Origin: Streptomyces regalis | GTDB lineage: Bacteria; Actinomycetota; Actinomycetes; Streptomycetales; Streptomycetaceae | Assembly (NCBI RefSeq): GCF_001509475.1 | Contig: NZ_LLZG01000364.1 | Location: forward strand, 62,001-126,000 | DNA: 64,000 nt | Reading direction: 5' to 3' | Part shown: one piece after another, positions 28,866-37,821 of the stretch | How positions within the stretch are numbered: position 1 is the stretch's first letter | How the letters are laid out: every line of letters starts with the position of its first letter | The notes under the pieces: generated by a model | What the model was told of the DNA's origin: nothing | What the model saw: only the letters and a program-made list of their open reading frames with translations | The model's database searches: none | Made by a program: the position numbers and the translations under genes

Positions 28866-30562
28866 ACAGGCGCGACCGCCACCGTCACCATCCCGTCCGG
28901 CCAGACCTACAAGGCCGCCGCCGGCTGGAGCGTGCTGACCCAGGACACCGACGGAGCCCTGCACGTGCTGCGCGCCGCCGCCGACGGCACCACCACGGAC
29001 GTCCCGGTCAACGGGCTCCGGTCCGCCGTCTCGCGGTCGTCCACACGCTGGACGGCACGACGTCCGTCGGCCTCGCGGACGGCGCCTTCCGTACGTACGT
29101 CACCGGCCTGAGCGCAGACTCGAAGGTCGTCTTCAACGACCGCCGGCCGGTCACCGACTGGAAGGCGATCCGCGTCGACTCCGACCCCGGCACCCGGCCC
29201 ACCACGGTCACCGGGCTGCCCGGCCGGACCGAAGCCGTCGTGGGCGACCAAGTGCTCGCCGGAAACCCGGACTTCCTCCCCGCCGGCACCCAGCCCGCAC
29301 TCAGCGCTCGCTCCCTCGTGACGGGGGCCGCGACCACCGTGCTCAGCCCGTCCTTCGGCGGCATCGGCCCGACCCAGGACGGCGGACTCGCCACCGAGAA
29401 GGTCGCCCAGATCCAGCCCTTCGCGGTCGGCGTACAGGGACTGGCCGTCGCCGGTGGCGAGTTGTTCCTGTACGGCAGGACGACTGGCGGGGGCTACCCC
29501 CGCTTCAACAGCTTTCAGCTGGACGCGACGGGCAGGCCCACCGGTCAGCAGACCCCTCGCAGTCCGGCACTGAGCGAGATCACCTGCCTCACCGGCGACG
29601 CAGCCTGCCCCCAGCTGGAGGCCCTGGGCGACGGCCGGGTCGCCTATCTGTGGACCAACGCCGAAGGCCAGGAGTCCGTCCTGACCGTCGGCCGCGACAC
29701 CACCACCATCCGCAACGAGCCCACGGGCGACGCCGGCGGCCGCATTCCCGGCGGCAGCGGCCATTACGTCCTCCACAACGGCGGCTCCGGTACCCAGAAG
29801 GTCGTCGACTTCCCCAGCGACACGACCGACGGCGAGACCACCCTCAGCCGCGCCCGCACCGCCGCCGCCGTCTGGGGCCAGGTGATGTGGACGCCCGGCA
29901 GCACCCAGGGCGCGGTCGTCGGCAAGCACCTCAAGACCGGCCAGACGGTGGCCACGATCGCCACCGGCGCCCCCTGCACCCCCACCGACCTCCAGGCCGT
30001 GAACACCTGGCTGTACTGGTCCTGCGGCTCCACCGCGGGCGTCTACGACCGGGCGACGGGCCGCCGGATCACGGTCCCGGCCGACAACGGCTTCCTGCTC
30101 CGCGAGAACCGCACCACCCACGAACTGCTGCTCACCGACTTCCACACCGGAGGCAGCAACGGCCGCTGGGCCGTCGACCGCTTCGGCGGCCACATCGCCT
30201 ACCTCAACGGCACGTACAGCGAGGTCTCGACCGTCCCCAGCGGCGTCCCCGCCTCGGCGCTCGCGCAGACGGAGGCCCAGACGGAGGCCGTACCGGGTGG
30301 CCCGGCGAAGTCGAACCCCTGGCAGCCGGTCTGGCAGCTCAACAAGCCCGCCACCTGGACACTCACCCTGAGCAACAGCGGCGGCACGGTGGTCCGCGCC
30401 CTCACCGGCAGCACCAAGGGCGCCGCCATCCGCGCCGCCTGGGACGGCTACTGGGGTGACGGCCGGCGTGTCATCGGCACGTACACCTGGAAGCTGACCG
30501 CCGAGCCCCGCGACAACGAGGGCCCCGCCCTCACCACGACCGACACGACCACGGTCAACTGA
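28866..30562 (+). pseudogene. 5'-truncated, frameshifted gene for a secreted beta-propeller/FlgD-Ig-like protein
   Basis: From 28866 one frame reads TGATATVTIPSGQTYKAAAGWSVL to about 29027. The protein sense then continues in another frame (VVHTLDGTTSVGLADGAFRTYV...) to the stop at 30562. The second frame has no start codon before GTG at 29240. The upstream signal-peptide region is missing. The product would be a repeat-rich extracellular protein ending in a FlgD-type Ig domain (AIRAAWDGYWGDGRRVIGTYTWKL). A 440-residue frame from 29240 is intact and could still be expressed, but without an export signal. I judge it a pseudogene. Confidence 0.65.
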
Positions 30563-30598
30563 CGGACAGGCTCCCGCCGTCCGAGCTACCGTCGGATC

Positions 30599-31330
30599 AT
30601 GAGCATTCGGGCCGTGGTCTGGGACGTGGACGACACCATCTTCGACTACACCACCGCGGACCGCGCGGGCATGCGCGCGCACCTGCTGGCCGAGGGCCTG
30701 CTCGACGCGTACGACAGCGTCGAGCAGGCCATCGTGCGCTGGCGGCAGATCACCGACGCCCAGTGGGCGCGGTTCTCGGCGGGGGAGGCCACCTTCCAGG
30801 GGCAGCGCCGCGACCGTGTGCGGGTGTTCCTCGGCGAGGAGCTGACCGACCCCGAGGCCGACGCCTGGTTCGAGCGGTACATCGGCCACTACGAGACCGC
30901 CTGGGCCCTCTTCCCGGACGTCCTGCCGGTCCTGGACGCCCTCGCGGCCAGCCACCGGCACGCCGTGCTGTCCAACTCCAGCATCCACGTCCAGGACCGC
31001 AAACTGCGCGTGCTCGGCGTGCACGACCGCTTCGAGGCCATCCTGTGCGCGGCCGAGCTCGGCGTCTCCAAGCCGGAGGCCGGCGCCTTCCACGCCGCCT
31101 GCGCCGTGCTGGAGCTCGCCGCGCACCAGGTGGCGTACGTCGGTGATCACCCGGAGATCGACGGGCGGGGTGCCGCGGACGCCGGGTTGCTGTCGGTGTG
31201 GATCGACCGTGACGGCGCGTACACCGGCGCTGACGCCCCCGGCGGACCGCACCGGATCGCCTCCCTTGCCGAACTCCCCGCGATCCTTGGCTCGGATACC
31301 CGTTTTGGAGCCCCGTCCACCTTCGGGTAA
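30599..31330 (+). CDS. HAD superfamily hydrolase
   Basis: 243 residues with all HAD motifs: DVDDTIFDYT (nucleophile Asp near residue 9), LSNSS (motif II, near 126), SKPEAGAFH (motif III Lys, near 163) and VGDHPEIDGRGA (motif IV, near 186). The alpha-helical cap lies between motifs I and II (subfamily I). Such enzymes are cytoplasmic phosphatases of small metabolites; the substrate is unknown. The start ATG is at 30599. The stop codon overlaps a promoter-like element for the tRNA array. Confidence 0.92.
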   Translation: MSIRAVVWDVDDTIFDYTTADRAGMRAHLLAEGLLDAYDSVEQAIVRWRQITDAQWARFSAGEATFQGQRRDRVRVFLGEELTDPEADAWFERYIGHYETAWALFPDVLPVLDALAASHRHAVLSNSSIHVQDRKLRVLGVHDRFEAILCAAELGVSKPEAGAFHAACAVLELAAHQVAYVGDHPEIDGRGAADAGLLSVWIDRDGAYTGADAPGGPHRIASLAELPAILGSDTRFGAPSTFG

Positions 31331-31333
31331 TGT
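31305..31333 (+). promoter_or_regulatory. Likely promoter of the tRNA array
   Basis: TTGGAG, 17 bases, TAATGT: a vegetative-type promoter overlapping the end of the HAD gene and about 90 bases before the first tRNA. Confidence 0.4.
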
Positions 31334-31422
31334 TCTTCCTGCGCCGCCGGGGAGCGGGCCGAAAGGCCGGAAACCCGGGGGAGCAAACTAGAACAAGATC
31401 CCCGCAGGGGCTTGCGTTCCAG

Positions 31423-31494
31423 TGGCCTATGGTGTAATTGGCAGCACGACTGATTCTGGTTCAGTTAGTCTTGGTTCGAGTCCAGGTAGGCCAG
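31423..31494 (+). tRNA. tRNA-Gln (CUG)
   Basis: 72 bases folding into a full cloverleaf. The acceptor stem is TGGCCTA/TAGGCCA, anticodon CTG is at 31456-31458, and the T-loop is GGTTCGAGTCC. CCA is not encoded. Confidence 0.95.
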
Positions 31495-31531
31495 CTCGCA
31501 GATGCCTTGAATTGAACACAGCATCTGCAAA

Positions 31532-31604
31532 GCCCCCGTTGTGTAGCGGCCTAGCACGCTGCCCTCTCAAGGCAGTAGCGCCGGTTCGAATCCGGTCGGG
31601 GGTA
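31532..31604 (+). tRNA. tRNA-Glu (CUC), copy 1
   Basis: 73 bases, acceptor GCCCCCG/CGGGGGT, anticodon CTC at 31566-31568, T-loop GGTTCGAATCC. Its anticodon stem is CTGCC/GGCAG, differing from the other two copies by one compensated base pair. Confidence 0.95.
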
Positions 31605-31633
31605 CTGATCTCGATCAACTCGGGATCGCTAGG

Positions 31634-31706
31634 GCCCCCGTTGTGTAGCGGCCTAGCACGCCGCCCTCTCAAGGCGGTAGCGCCGGTTCGAATCCGGTCG
31701 GGGGTA
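31634..31706 (+). tRNA. tRNA-Glu (CUC), copy 2
   Basis: 73 bases, same as copy 1 except the anticodon stem is CCGCC/GGCGG. Anticodon CTC is at 31668-31670. Confidence 0.95.
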
Positions 31707-31726
31707 CTGTCTGGTCTAAACCACAT

Positions 31727-31798
31727 TGGTCTATGGTGTAATTGGCAGCACGACTGATTCTGGTTCAGTTAGTCTTGGTTCGAGTCCAGGTAGACCAG
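31727..31798 (+). tRNA. tRNA-Gln (CUG), copy 2
   Basis: 72 bases, identical to the first tRNA-Gln except the acceptor stem is TGGTCTA/TAGACCA, a compensated pair change. Anticodon CTG is at 31760-31762. Confidence 0.95.
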
Positions 31799-31826
31799 CT
31801 CGGACCTGCGGAAACGCAGGCTCCAT

Positions 31827-31899
31827 GCCCCCGTTGTGTAGCGGCCTAGCACGCCGCCCTCTCAAGGCGGTAGCGCCGGTTCGAATCCGGTCGGGGGTA
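31827..31899 (+). tRNA. tRNA-Glu (CUC), copy 3
   Basis: 73 bases, identical to copy 2. Anticodon CTC is at 31861-31863. Last gene of the array, followed at once by a hairpin. Confidence 0.95.
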
Positions 31900-31905
31900 C
31901 AACAT

Positions 31906-31935
31906 GAAGGCCCTTCGCTTCGGCGGAGGGCCTTC
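31906..31935. terminator. Terminator after the tRNA array
   Basis: GAAGGCCCT/AGGGCCTTC stem with a 12-base loop seven bases after the last tRNA; it also lies beyond the stop of the convergent merR-type gene. Confidence 0.75.
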
Positions 31936-31952
31936 GTCGTGCTCGCCGTCGG

Positions 31953-32597
31953 TTACTCGAAGCCGTACCGCCGCGTCGTCTCCTCCTCCTGGGCCAGCCG
32001 GTGCAGCGACTGCAGGACCGGCTCGTTGAGGATCGCCCCCAGGATCGCGAACTCGATCCGCTCCGCCTCCGACGGGTGCGTCTCCATGTTGTCCAGGTCG
32101 AGGACGGCGGTCCGGTGCATCAACTCGGCGTACGGCGCGAGCAGTTCGGCTCCCCAGCCGTAGCCGAGCCGGCGGAACGCGGCCACCGCCACCACCAGCG
32201 AGCGGTACGCGGGGGAGATGGTCGTGAGCCGCTTGGCGTTCTCCCAGCCGAGCTGGTCCAGGAGCGCGTTGACCTCCTGCTGGGCGGCCTGGACGTACTC
32301 GTCGTCCTCGTCCGGCTCCGGCACCTGCGGCAGCGCCCACATCGCCGCGCCGAGGCGGATCGCGCGGCCCAGGGAGTCGTCGTCCACGTGCCCGAGGACC
32401 TCCCGGACCGTCGCCACCGGCACCCGGCCGACCTGGATCATCGCGCGCACCAGGCGCAGCCGCCGCAGATGCTCCTCGTCGTACTCGGCGGTGCGGGCGT
32501 TGATCTGGCGGCCGGGCGCCAACAGGCCTTCGCGCAGGTAGTACTTGATCGTCGCGATGGGCACCCCGCTGCGCTCGCTCAGTTCCGCCAGTCGCAT
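31953..32597 (-). CDS. MerR family transcriptional regulator
   Basis: 214 residues from the ATG at 32597 (GGAAGGG upstream). The N-terminal winged helix-turn-helix is typical of MerR (MRLAELSERSGVPIATIKYYLREGLLAPGR). A dimerisation helix follows. The rest is an effector region of about 130 residues with no cysteine metal-binding motif, so the signal is probably an organic molecule. It is divergent from a DUF4188 gene across a dyad of MerR type, and probably regulates that gene and itself. Confidence 0.93.
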   Translation of the reverse strand: MRLAELSERSGVPIATIKYYLREGLLAPGRQINARTAEYDEEHLRRLRLVRAMIQVGRVPVATVREVLGHVDDDSLGRAIRLGAAMWALPQVPEPDEDDEYVQAAQQEVNALLDQLGWENAKRLTTISPAYRSLVVAVAAFRRLGYGWGAELLAPYAELMHRTAVLDLDNMETHPSEAERIEFAILGAILNEPVLQSLHRLAQEEETTRRYGFE

Positions 32598-32646
32598 CTC
32601 TTGCGCCCTTCCTTGGGGAGTGCCACTGTCCAAGCATCACCAAGAA

Positions 32647-32663
32647 GGATAGTGCCGCTATCC
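32647..32663. promoter_or_regulatory. MerR-type operator dyad
   Basis: GGATAG-N5-CTATCC, a perfect 6-bp dyad in the 88-base region between the divergent merR-type and DUF4188 genes. An outer CTGTC...GACAG pair surrounds it. Confidence 0.5.
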
Positions 32664-32685
32664 GACAGGGGAGCCAGGGGGCGTG

Positions 32686-33207
32686 ATGTTCGTGAAGCCG
32701 ACGTCTGGTCGTACGACCGCAGCAGTGGAAGGCGATCTCGTGGTGCTGCTGATCGGCATGCGCATCAACCGCTTCTGGGCCGTGCATCACTGGTTCCCGG
32801 TCGCCCTGGCCATGCCGCGGATGCTGCGCGAGTTGCAGAAGGCCCCGGAGCGGGGACTGCTCGGGCATGTGCTGCTGACGGCCTCGCCGCGGACGTACTA
32901 CGTGGTCCAGTACTGGGAGTCCAAGGAGAAGCTCTACGCGTACGCGACCTCGCCCGACATGCTCCACCACCGGGCGTGGGCGATCTTCAACCGCAAGGAG
33001 CGGGAGGGGAAGGCGCGCGGGCACGTGGGGCTGTGGCATGAGGCCTACGTGGTGCCCGAGGGGTCGTACGAGTCGGTCTACGTGGACATGCCGGCGTTCG
33101 GACTCGCGGCGGCGCACGGGCAGGTGCCGCTGGAGAAGCGGGGGCGCTACGCGAAGGACCGGTTCGCGTACCGGTCGGAGGCGAAGGCGGCCGAAGAAGC
33201 CAGGTGA
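32686..33207 (+). CDS. DUF4188 family protein
   Basis: 173 residues. GTG at 32683 and ATG at 32686 are adjacent possible starts; I use the ATG. The domain shows the family pattern: VVLLIGMRINRFWAVHHWFPVALAMPRMLREL, then YYVVQYWESKEKLYAYA and HRAWAIFNRK, and GLWHEAYVVPEGSYESVYVDMP. It resembles dimeric ferredoxin-like alpha/beta barrels, as in antibiotic-biosynthesis monooxygenases and heme-degrading enzymes. No catalytic role is known. Divergence from a MerR gene suggests induction by a small molecule. Confidence 0.88.
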   Translation: MFVKPTSGRTTAAVEGDLVVLLIGMRINRFWAVHHWFPVALAMPRMLRELQKAPERGLLGHVLLTASPRTYYVVQYWESKEKLYAYATSPDMLHHRAWAIFNRKEREGKARGHVGLWHEAYVVPEGSYESVYVDMPAFGLAAAHGQVPLEKRGRYAKDRFAYRSEAKAAEEAR

Positions 33208-33224
33208 CCGGGGGGCTCGGGGGA

Positions 33225-33266
33225 GTGGGGAGGGTCTGCCGCGGCGTTGAGGCGGACCCTCCCCAC
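33225..33266. terminator. Terminator between DUF4188 and ndgR
   Basis: GTGGGGAGGGTC and GACCCTCCCCAC form a 12-bp stem with a GC-rich inner loop, between convergent stops. Confidence 0.75.
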
Positions 33267-33280
33267 TGACATACCCGACG

Positions 33281-33997
33281 TCAGCCGGTGCGGCGCAGGG
33301 CCTCGGAGAGGCGGGCGGCGGCGTCGATGACCGCCTGGGCGTGCATACGGCCCGGGTGGCGGGTCAGGCGCTCGATCGGGCCGGAGACGGACACGGCGGC
33401 CACCACGCGGTTCGACGGGCCGCGTACGGGTGCGGAGACGGACGCGACGCCCGGCTCGCGCTCGCCGATCGACTGGGCCCAGCCCCGGCGTCGTACGCCG
33501 GAGAGCGCCGTGGCCGTGAAGCGGGCGCCCTGCAGGCCGCGGTGGAGGCGCTCCGGCTCTTCCCAGGCCATGAGGATCTGCGCCGAGGAGCCCGCCTTCA
33601 TCGTGAGCGTCGAGCCGACCGGGACCGTGTCCCGCAGGCCGGACAGACGCTCCGCCGCGGCGACGCAGATGCGCATGTCGCCCTGGCGGCGGTAGAGCTG
33701 TGCGCTCTCGCCGGTGACATCGCGGAGGTGGGTGAGTACCGGGCCCGCCGTGGCGAGGAGGCGGTCCTCGCCGGCTGCCGCGGCCAGCTCGGCGAGGCGA
33801 GGGCCCAGAATGAAACGGCCCTGCATGTCGCGCGCCACCATGCGGTGGTGTTCCAGAGCCACGGCCAGCCGGTGGGCCGTGGGTCGTGCCAATCCGGTGG
33901 CCGCCACCAGCCCTGCGAGGGTGGCCGGACCGGACTCCAGGGCGCTCAGGACAAGGGCTGCCTTGTCCAGAACGCCGACGCCGCTACTGTTGTCCAT
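33281..33997 (-). CDS. ndgR: IclR family regulator of leucine biosynthesis (NdgR/AreB type)
   Basis: 238 residues, matching the length and location of Streptomyces NdgR. The N-terminal winged HTH ([36 protein letters not shown]) is followed by a C-terminal IclR effector domain (about 75-235) with the family motif [20 protein letters not shown]. NdgR is known to bind the ndgR-leuC intergenic region and regulates leucine and other amino-acid genes. Start is ATG at 33997. It is divergent from leuC. Confidence 0.95.
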   Translation of the reverse strand: MDNSSGVGVLDKAALVLSALESGPATLAGLVAATGLARPTAHRLAVALEHHRMVARDMQGRFILGPRLAELAAAAGEDRLLATAGPVLTHLRDVTGESAQLYRRQGDMRICVAAAERLSGLRDTVPVGSTLTMKAGSSAQILMAWEEPERLHRGLQGARFTATALSGVRRRGWAQSIGEREPGVASVSAPVRGPSNRVVAAVSVSGPIERLTRHPGRMHAQAVIDAAARLSEALRRTG

Positions 33998-34032
33998 GAA
34001 ACGATACTCGCGTCTCACTCTGTGAAACGCAA

Positions 34033-34051
34033 GTTCAATTTTCCGTGGAAC
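34033..34051. promoter_or_regulatory. Possible NdgR binding dyad
   Basis: GTTC-N11-GAAC, with an inner TTCC-GT-GGAA palindrome, in the AT-rich part of the ndgR-leuC intergenic region. NdgR is known to bind in this region in other streptomycetes; assigning it to this dyad is my inference. Confidence 0.35.
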
Positions 34052-34192
34052 CCGCCACTCTGGAAGACACGAAGGCAATGCGGCCCGCAGACAAACGGGC
34101 CCGGTGGCGGACGCCCGAACAGGGGCGGCGGGCGCTGCCTCCACAAGATCTCTAGTTGGGCCGGTGGACGCTTGCCGGCCGGAGGGAAAGCG

Positions 34193-35623
34193 ATGGGTAG
34201 GACACTCGCGGAGAAGGTCTGGGACGACCACGTCGTCCGGCGCGCCGAGGGCGAGCCCGACCTCCTCTTCATCGATCTGCACCTGCTGCACGAGGTGACC
34301 AGCCCGCAGGCCTTCGACGGCCTCCGCAAGAGCGGGCGCCAGGTGCGCCGGCTCGACCTGACCATCGCCACCGAGGACCACAACACCCCCACCCTCGACA
34401 TCGACAAGCCCATCGCCGACCCGGTCTCCCGCGTCCAGCTGGAGACGCTGCGCGCGAACGCCGCCGAGTTCGGCGTCCGCCTGCACCCGCTGGGCGACGT
34501 CGAGCAGGGCGTCGTGCACGTCGTCGGCCCGCAGCTGGGTCTGACCCAGCCCGGCATGACCGTCGTCTGCGGTGACTCCCACACCTCCACGCACGGCGCC
34601 TTCGGCGGCCTGGCGTTCGGCATCGGCACCTCCCAGGTGGAGCACGTGCTGGCCACCCAGACGCTGCCGCTGGTCCGCCCGAAGACCATGGCCATCACGG
34701 TCAACGGCGAGCTGCCCGACGGCGTCACCGCCAAGGACCTGATCCTGGCGATCATCGCCCGGATCGGTACGGGTGGCGGCCAGGGCTACGTCCTGGAGTA
34801 CCGCGGCTCCGCCATCGAGAAGCTCTCGATGGAAGCCCGCATGACCATCTGCAACATGTCGATCGAGGCCGGCGCCCGCGCGGGCATGATCGCCCCCGAC
34901 GAGACCACCTTCGAGTACCTCAAGGGCCGCCCGCACGCGCCCAAGGGCGAGGACTGGGACGCGGCCGTCGCGTACTGGAAGACGCTGAAGACGGACGAGG
35001 ACGCCGAGTTCGACGCCGAGGTCGTCATCGAGGCCGCCGAACTGTCGCCGTTCGTCACCTGGGGCACCAACCCGGGCCAGGGTGCTCCGCTTTCGGCGTC
35101 GGTCCCCGACCCGGCTTCGTACGAAGACGCTTCGGAGCGCCTCGCCGCCGAAAAGGCCCTGGAATACATGGGGTTGGAGGCCGGCCAGTCGCTGCGCTCC
35201 ATCAAGGTGGACACCGTCTTCGTAGGCTCCTGCACCAACGGCCGGATCGAGGACCTGCGCGCCGCCGCCGAGCTCCTCAAGGGCCGCAAAGTCGCCGACG
35301 GCCTGCGGATGCTGGTCGTTCCGGGCTCCGCGCGGGTCGGTCTGCAGGCCGTCTCCGAGGGCCTGGACGTCGTCTTCAAGGAGGCCGGCGCCGAGTGGCG
35401 GCACGCGGGCTGCTCGATGTGCCTGGGCATGAACCCCGACCAGCTGGCCCCCGGTGAGCGCTCCGCGTCCACCTCCAACCGCAACTTCGAGGGCAGGCAG
35501 GGCAAGGGCGGCCGCACCCACCTGGTGTCGCCGCAGGTCGCCGCCGCGACCGCCGTGCTGGGCCACCTGGCCTCCCCGGCCGACCTGTCCGACGCCGAGA
35601 CCCGTACGCCCGCTGGAGTCTGA
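34193..35623 (+). CDS. leuC: 3-isopropylmalate dehydratase large subunit
   Basis: 476 residues, aconitase family. It isomerises 2-isopropylmalate to 3-isopropylmalate in leucine synthesis. It carries the [12 protein letters not shown] substrate motif and three Fe-S cysteines: one in FVGSCTNGR (near residue 350) and two in [11 protein letters not shown] (near 411 and 414). ATG at 34193 follows GGAGGG. leuD follows after six bases. The 160-base leader can form hairpins, but I see no leucine-rich leader peptide. Confidence 0.98.
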   Translation: MGRTLAEKVWDDHVVRRAEGEPDLLFIDLHLLHEVTSPQAFDGLRKSGRQVRRLDLTIATEDHNTPTLDIDKPIADPVSRVQLETLRANAAEFGVRLHPLGDVEQGVVHVVGPQLGLTQPGMTVVCGDSHTSTHGAFGGLAFGIGTSQVEHVLATQTLPLVRPKTMAITVNGELPDGVTAKDLILAIIARIGTGGGQGYVLEYRGSAIEKLSMEARMTICNMSIEAGARAGMIAPDETTFEYLKGRPHAPKGEDWDAAVAYWKTLKTDEDAEFDAEVVIEAAELSPFVTWGTNPGQGAPLSASVPDPASYEDASERLAAEKALEYMGLEAGQSLRSIKVDTVFVGSCTNGRIEDLRAAAELLKGRKVADGLRMLVVPGSARVGLQAVSEGLDVVFKEAGAEWRHAGCSMCLGMNPDQLAPGERSASTSNRNFEGRQGKGGRTHLVSPQVAAATAVLGHLASPADLSDAETRTPAGV

Positions 35624-35629
35624 GAAGTC

Positions 35630-36223
35630 ATGGAAGCATTCACCACGCACACCGGCCGGGCCGTTCCGCTGCGCCGATCCAACGTCGACACCGACCAGAT
35701 CATCCCTGCTCACTGGCTCAAGAAGGTGACCCGGGACGGGTTCGAGGACGGGCTGTTCGAGGCCTGGCGCAAGGACGAGACGTTCATCCTCAACCAGCCC
35801 GAGCGCCAAGGCGCCACGGTTCTGGTCGCCGGTCCCGACTTCGGCACCGGTTCCTCCCGTGAGCATGCCGTGTGGGCGCTGCAGAACTACGGCTTCAAGG
35901 CCGTCATCTCCTCGCGCTTCGCCGACATCTTCCGCGGCAACTCGCTCAAGAACGGCCTGCTCACGGTGGTTCTGGAGCAGAAGATCGTGGACGCGCTGCA
36001 GGAGCTCACCGAGAAGGACGCGACTGCTGAGGTCACTGTGGACCTTGAGGCTCGTGAGGTGCGTGCCGAGGGCATCACCGCCTCCTTCGAGCTGGACGAG
36101 AACTCCCGCTGGCGGCTGCTGAACGGCCTCGACGACATCTCGATCACCCTGCAGAACGAGGCCGACATCGCCGCCTACGAGGCGAAGCGGCCGTCGTTCA
36201 AGCCGCGCACGCTCCAGGGCTGA
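35630..36223 (+). CDS. leuD: 3-isopropylmalate dehydratase small subunit
   Basis: 197 residues, normal for bacterial LeuD. Conserved motifs are [32 protein letters not shown] and [17 protein letters not shown]. It supplies the swivelling domain that completes the active site of LeuC. The gene is coupled to leuC by a six-base gap and ends before a terminator. Confidence 0.98.
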   Translation: MEAFTTHTGRAVPLRRSNVDTDQIIPAHWLKKVTRDGFEDGLFEAWRKDETFILNQPERQGATVLVAGPDFGTGSSREHAVWALQNYGFKAVISSRFADIFRGNSLKNGLLTVVLEQKIVDALQELTEKDATAEVTVDLEAREVRAEGITASFELDENSRWRLLNGLDDISITLQNEADIAAYEAKRPSFKPRTLQG

Positions 36224-36275
36224 TCCGAGGCCCGCGCGCAAGGCGACTTTCGGACACCGCAACACCCCCTCAGTG

Positions 36276-36299
36276 CCCCCGATCAGCCCCGATCGGGGG
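36276..36299 (+). terminator. Terminator after leuCD
   Basis: CCCCCGATC/GATCGGGGG 9-bp perfect stem with a six-base loop, 53 bases after leuD. Confidence 0.8.
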
Positions 36300-36489
36300 T
36301 ACTGCCATGTCTGCACCCGAACGGCCCTGCGCCTCGTAGGTGCGGCACTCAACTTCCCACGTTACGACGGGTGTTGCCGGGGTACGCGAGTCATGTAGCC
36401 GTGGCTTCCGCAAGTGCCCGGAAGGCCATTTGAGGCCGGAGTTGCACCCCTGGCAGGCGACAACTCGCCCCAGATGGCACAATCTGTGC

Positions 36490-36720
36490 ATGGAACACGA
36501 CGGCCAACTCGAGCTCTATGCGGCAGTCGCGGACCAACTGAAGGAAGCGCATGCAAGGGTGCGCGCACTGCAAGTCCCGGAGGGCGTACGGATGGCGCTG
36601 ACCCGGAAGCTGCTGGTCATTACGGCCGCGGCCAAGCACGACGTTGCCGAAGCGACAAGGCGTCTGGAGCGGTTCATCGCGGATCTCGACGCGGGGCGAT
36701 TCCCCGAAGAGGAACGCTGA
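36490..36720 (+). CDS. Small conserved helical protein of unknown function
   Basis: 76 residues starting at the ATG at 36490 (MEHDGQLELYAAVADQL). The sequence is a predicted helical hairpin with heptad-like leucines and many charged residues, no signal peptide and no membrane segment. It lies alone between leuD and hupS, a position I recall as conserved in Streptomyces. I do not recognise a function. Confidence 0.7.
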   Translation: MEHDGQLELYAAVADQLKEAHARVRALQVPEGVRMALTRKLLVITAAAKHDVAEATRRLERFIADLDAGRFPEEER

Positions 36721-36777
36721 ACACCTTCGAGATCGTCGAGTCTGTTGCGGCACAAGGGTGATTAGCCCGTTTCGTGT

Positions 36778-36806
36778 TTGATTTGCGGTATATATCTGCC
36801 TAACGT
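36778..36806 (+). promoter_or_regulatory. Likely hupS promoter
   Basis: TTGATT, 17 bases, TAACGT. The spacer holds the very AT-rich GTATATAT, unusual for this genome, about 50 bases before the hupS start. Confidence 0.5.
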
Positions 36807-36857
36807 GCGAAAAAGCTTGAACACTTTCGTTCTGGCGATGTCTCCGAAGGGGAAGAC

Positions 36858-37499
36858 GTGAACAAGGCGCAGCTCGTAGAAGCGATTGCCGACAAGATGG
36901 GCGGCCGCCAGCAGGCCGCCGAGGCTGTCGACCATGTACTGGACGCCATCGTCCGCGCGGTCGTCGCGGGTGAGCGGGTCTCGGTCACCGGCTTCGGTTC
37001 GTTCGAGAAGGTCGACCGACCTGCTCGTTACGCCCGTAACCCCCAGACGGGCGAGCGGGTTCGGGTCAAGAAGACCTCCGTTCCGCGTTTCCGTGCCGGT
37101 CAGGGCTTCAAGGACCTGGTGAGCGGCTCGAAGAAGCTCCCGCGAGGCGGCGAGGTCGCGGTCAAGAAGGCGCCCAAGGGCAGCCTGACCGGTGGTGCCG
37201 CGGCGACGGTCAAGAAGGCCGCCGCGAAGAAGGCCACCAAGGCGGCCGCGAAGAAGGTCACGGCGAAGAAGGCGGCGCCGGCGAAGAAGGCCGCTGCTGC
37301 CAAGAAGGTCACGGCGAAGAAGGCGCCCGCCAAGAAGACCACGGCGGCTGCCAAGACCACCGCGGCGAAGAAGACCACGGCGAAGAAGGCGACGGCCAAG
37401 AAGGCCCCGGCGAAGAAGGCGACCGCCAAGAAGGCGCCCGCCAAGAAGTCGACGGCCCGCAAGACCACCGCCAAGAAGGCCACCGCCCGCAAGAGGTAG
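36858..37499 (+). CDS. hupS: HU-family nucleoid protein with lysine/alanine-rich tail (HupS)
   Basis: 213 residues from GTG at 36858. Residues 1-92 are a complete HU domain ([13 protein letters not shown]..., [19 protein letters not shown] on the DNA-binding arm). Residues 100-213 are a histone H1-like tail of repeated KKA/KKT/APAKK units. This two-part architecture is typical of actinobacterial HupS, which compacts and protects spore DNA. Repetition in the tail is coded by near-identical codons and is prone to length change. Confidence 0.97.
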   Translation: MNKAQLVEAIADKMGGRQQAAEAVDHVLDAIVRAVVAGERVSVTGFGSFEKVDRPARYARNPQTGERVRVKKTSVPRFRAGQGFKDLVSGSKKLPRGGEVAVKKAPKGSLTGGAAATVKKAAAKKATKAAAKKVTAKKAAPAKKAAAAKKVTAKKAPAKKTTAAAKTTAAKKTTAKKATAKKAPAKKATAKKAPAKKSTARKTTAKKATARKR

Positions 37500-37523
37500 A
37501 AACCGCAGGGGCACTCACGCGCC

Positions 37524-37551
37524 GGGCCGGACTCCGTCGGGAGTCCGGCCC
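37524..37551. terminator. Terminator after hupS
   Basis: A perfect 12-bp stem (GGGCCGGACTCC) with a GTCG loop, between hupS and a convergent small gene. Confidence 0.85.
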
Positions 37552-37578
37552 GCGGCGTGTCCGGGGACCTGTGGAGCC

Positions 37579-37782
37579 TCAGAGCGTCTGCAACGTCACC
37601 AGCGTGATCCGCAGGGACTCGCCCTCGCCCTCCGTCTCGATGCGTACCCGCTGCCCGGGGCGCAGCAGCCTCAGTCCGCCCGCGTCGAAGGCCGGGGCGT
37701 CGAAGGGGACGGGGGTGCCGTCGTCCAGGAGGACGCTGCCGGAGCGGGATTCGGTGTCGTAGGTGTATGCGGTGGCCTGCAT
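37579..37782 (-). CDS. Small beta-barrel-like protein of unknown function
   Basis: 67 residues from the ATG at 37782, behind AGGGTGG; GTG at 37791 is an alternative. The strand-rich pattern (ATAYTYDTESRSGSVLLDDGTPVPFDAPAF...LRPGQRVRIETEG) looks like a cold-shock/OB-type small barrel, which suggests nucleic-acid binding, but aromatic RNP motifs are missing. Single gene between hupS and cofC. Function unknown. Confidence 0.75.
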   Translation of the reverse strand: MQATAYTYDTESRSGSVLLDDGTPVPFDAPAFDAGGLRLLRPGQRVRIETEGEGESLRITLVTLQTL

Positions 37783-37821
37783 GGCTGCCACCCTACGATG
37801 GGTTGTGATGGGGCGCGCCCG

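Noticed and set aside
31423..31899. Long direct repeats of about 73 bases
   Set aside because: These are tRNA-Gln and tRNA-Glu copies, not an insertion sequence or CRISPR.
34052..34192. Leucine attenuator in the leuC leader
   Set aside because: Hairpins are possible, but I found no Leu-rich leader peptide and no terminator with a U tract.
36858..37499. Repeated short units in the hupS tail, CRISPR- or satellite-like at DNA level
   Set aside because: They encode the Lys/Ala histone-like tail of HupS in frame; no spacers.
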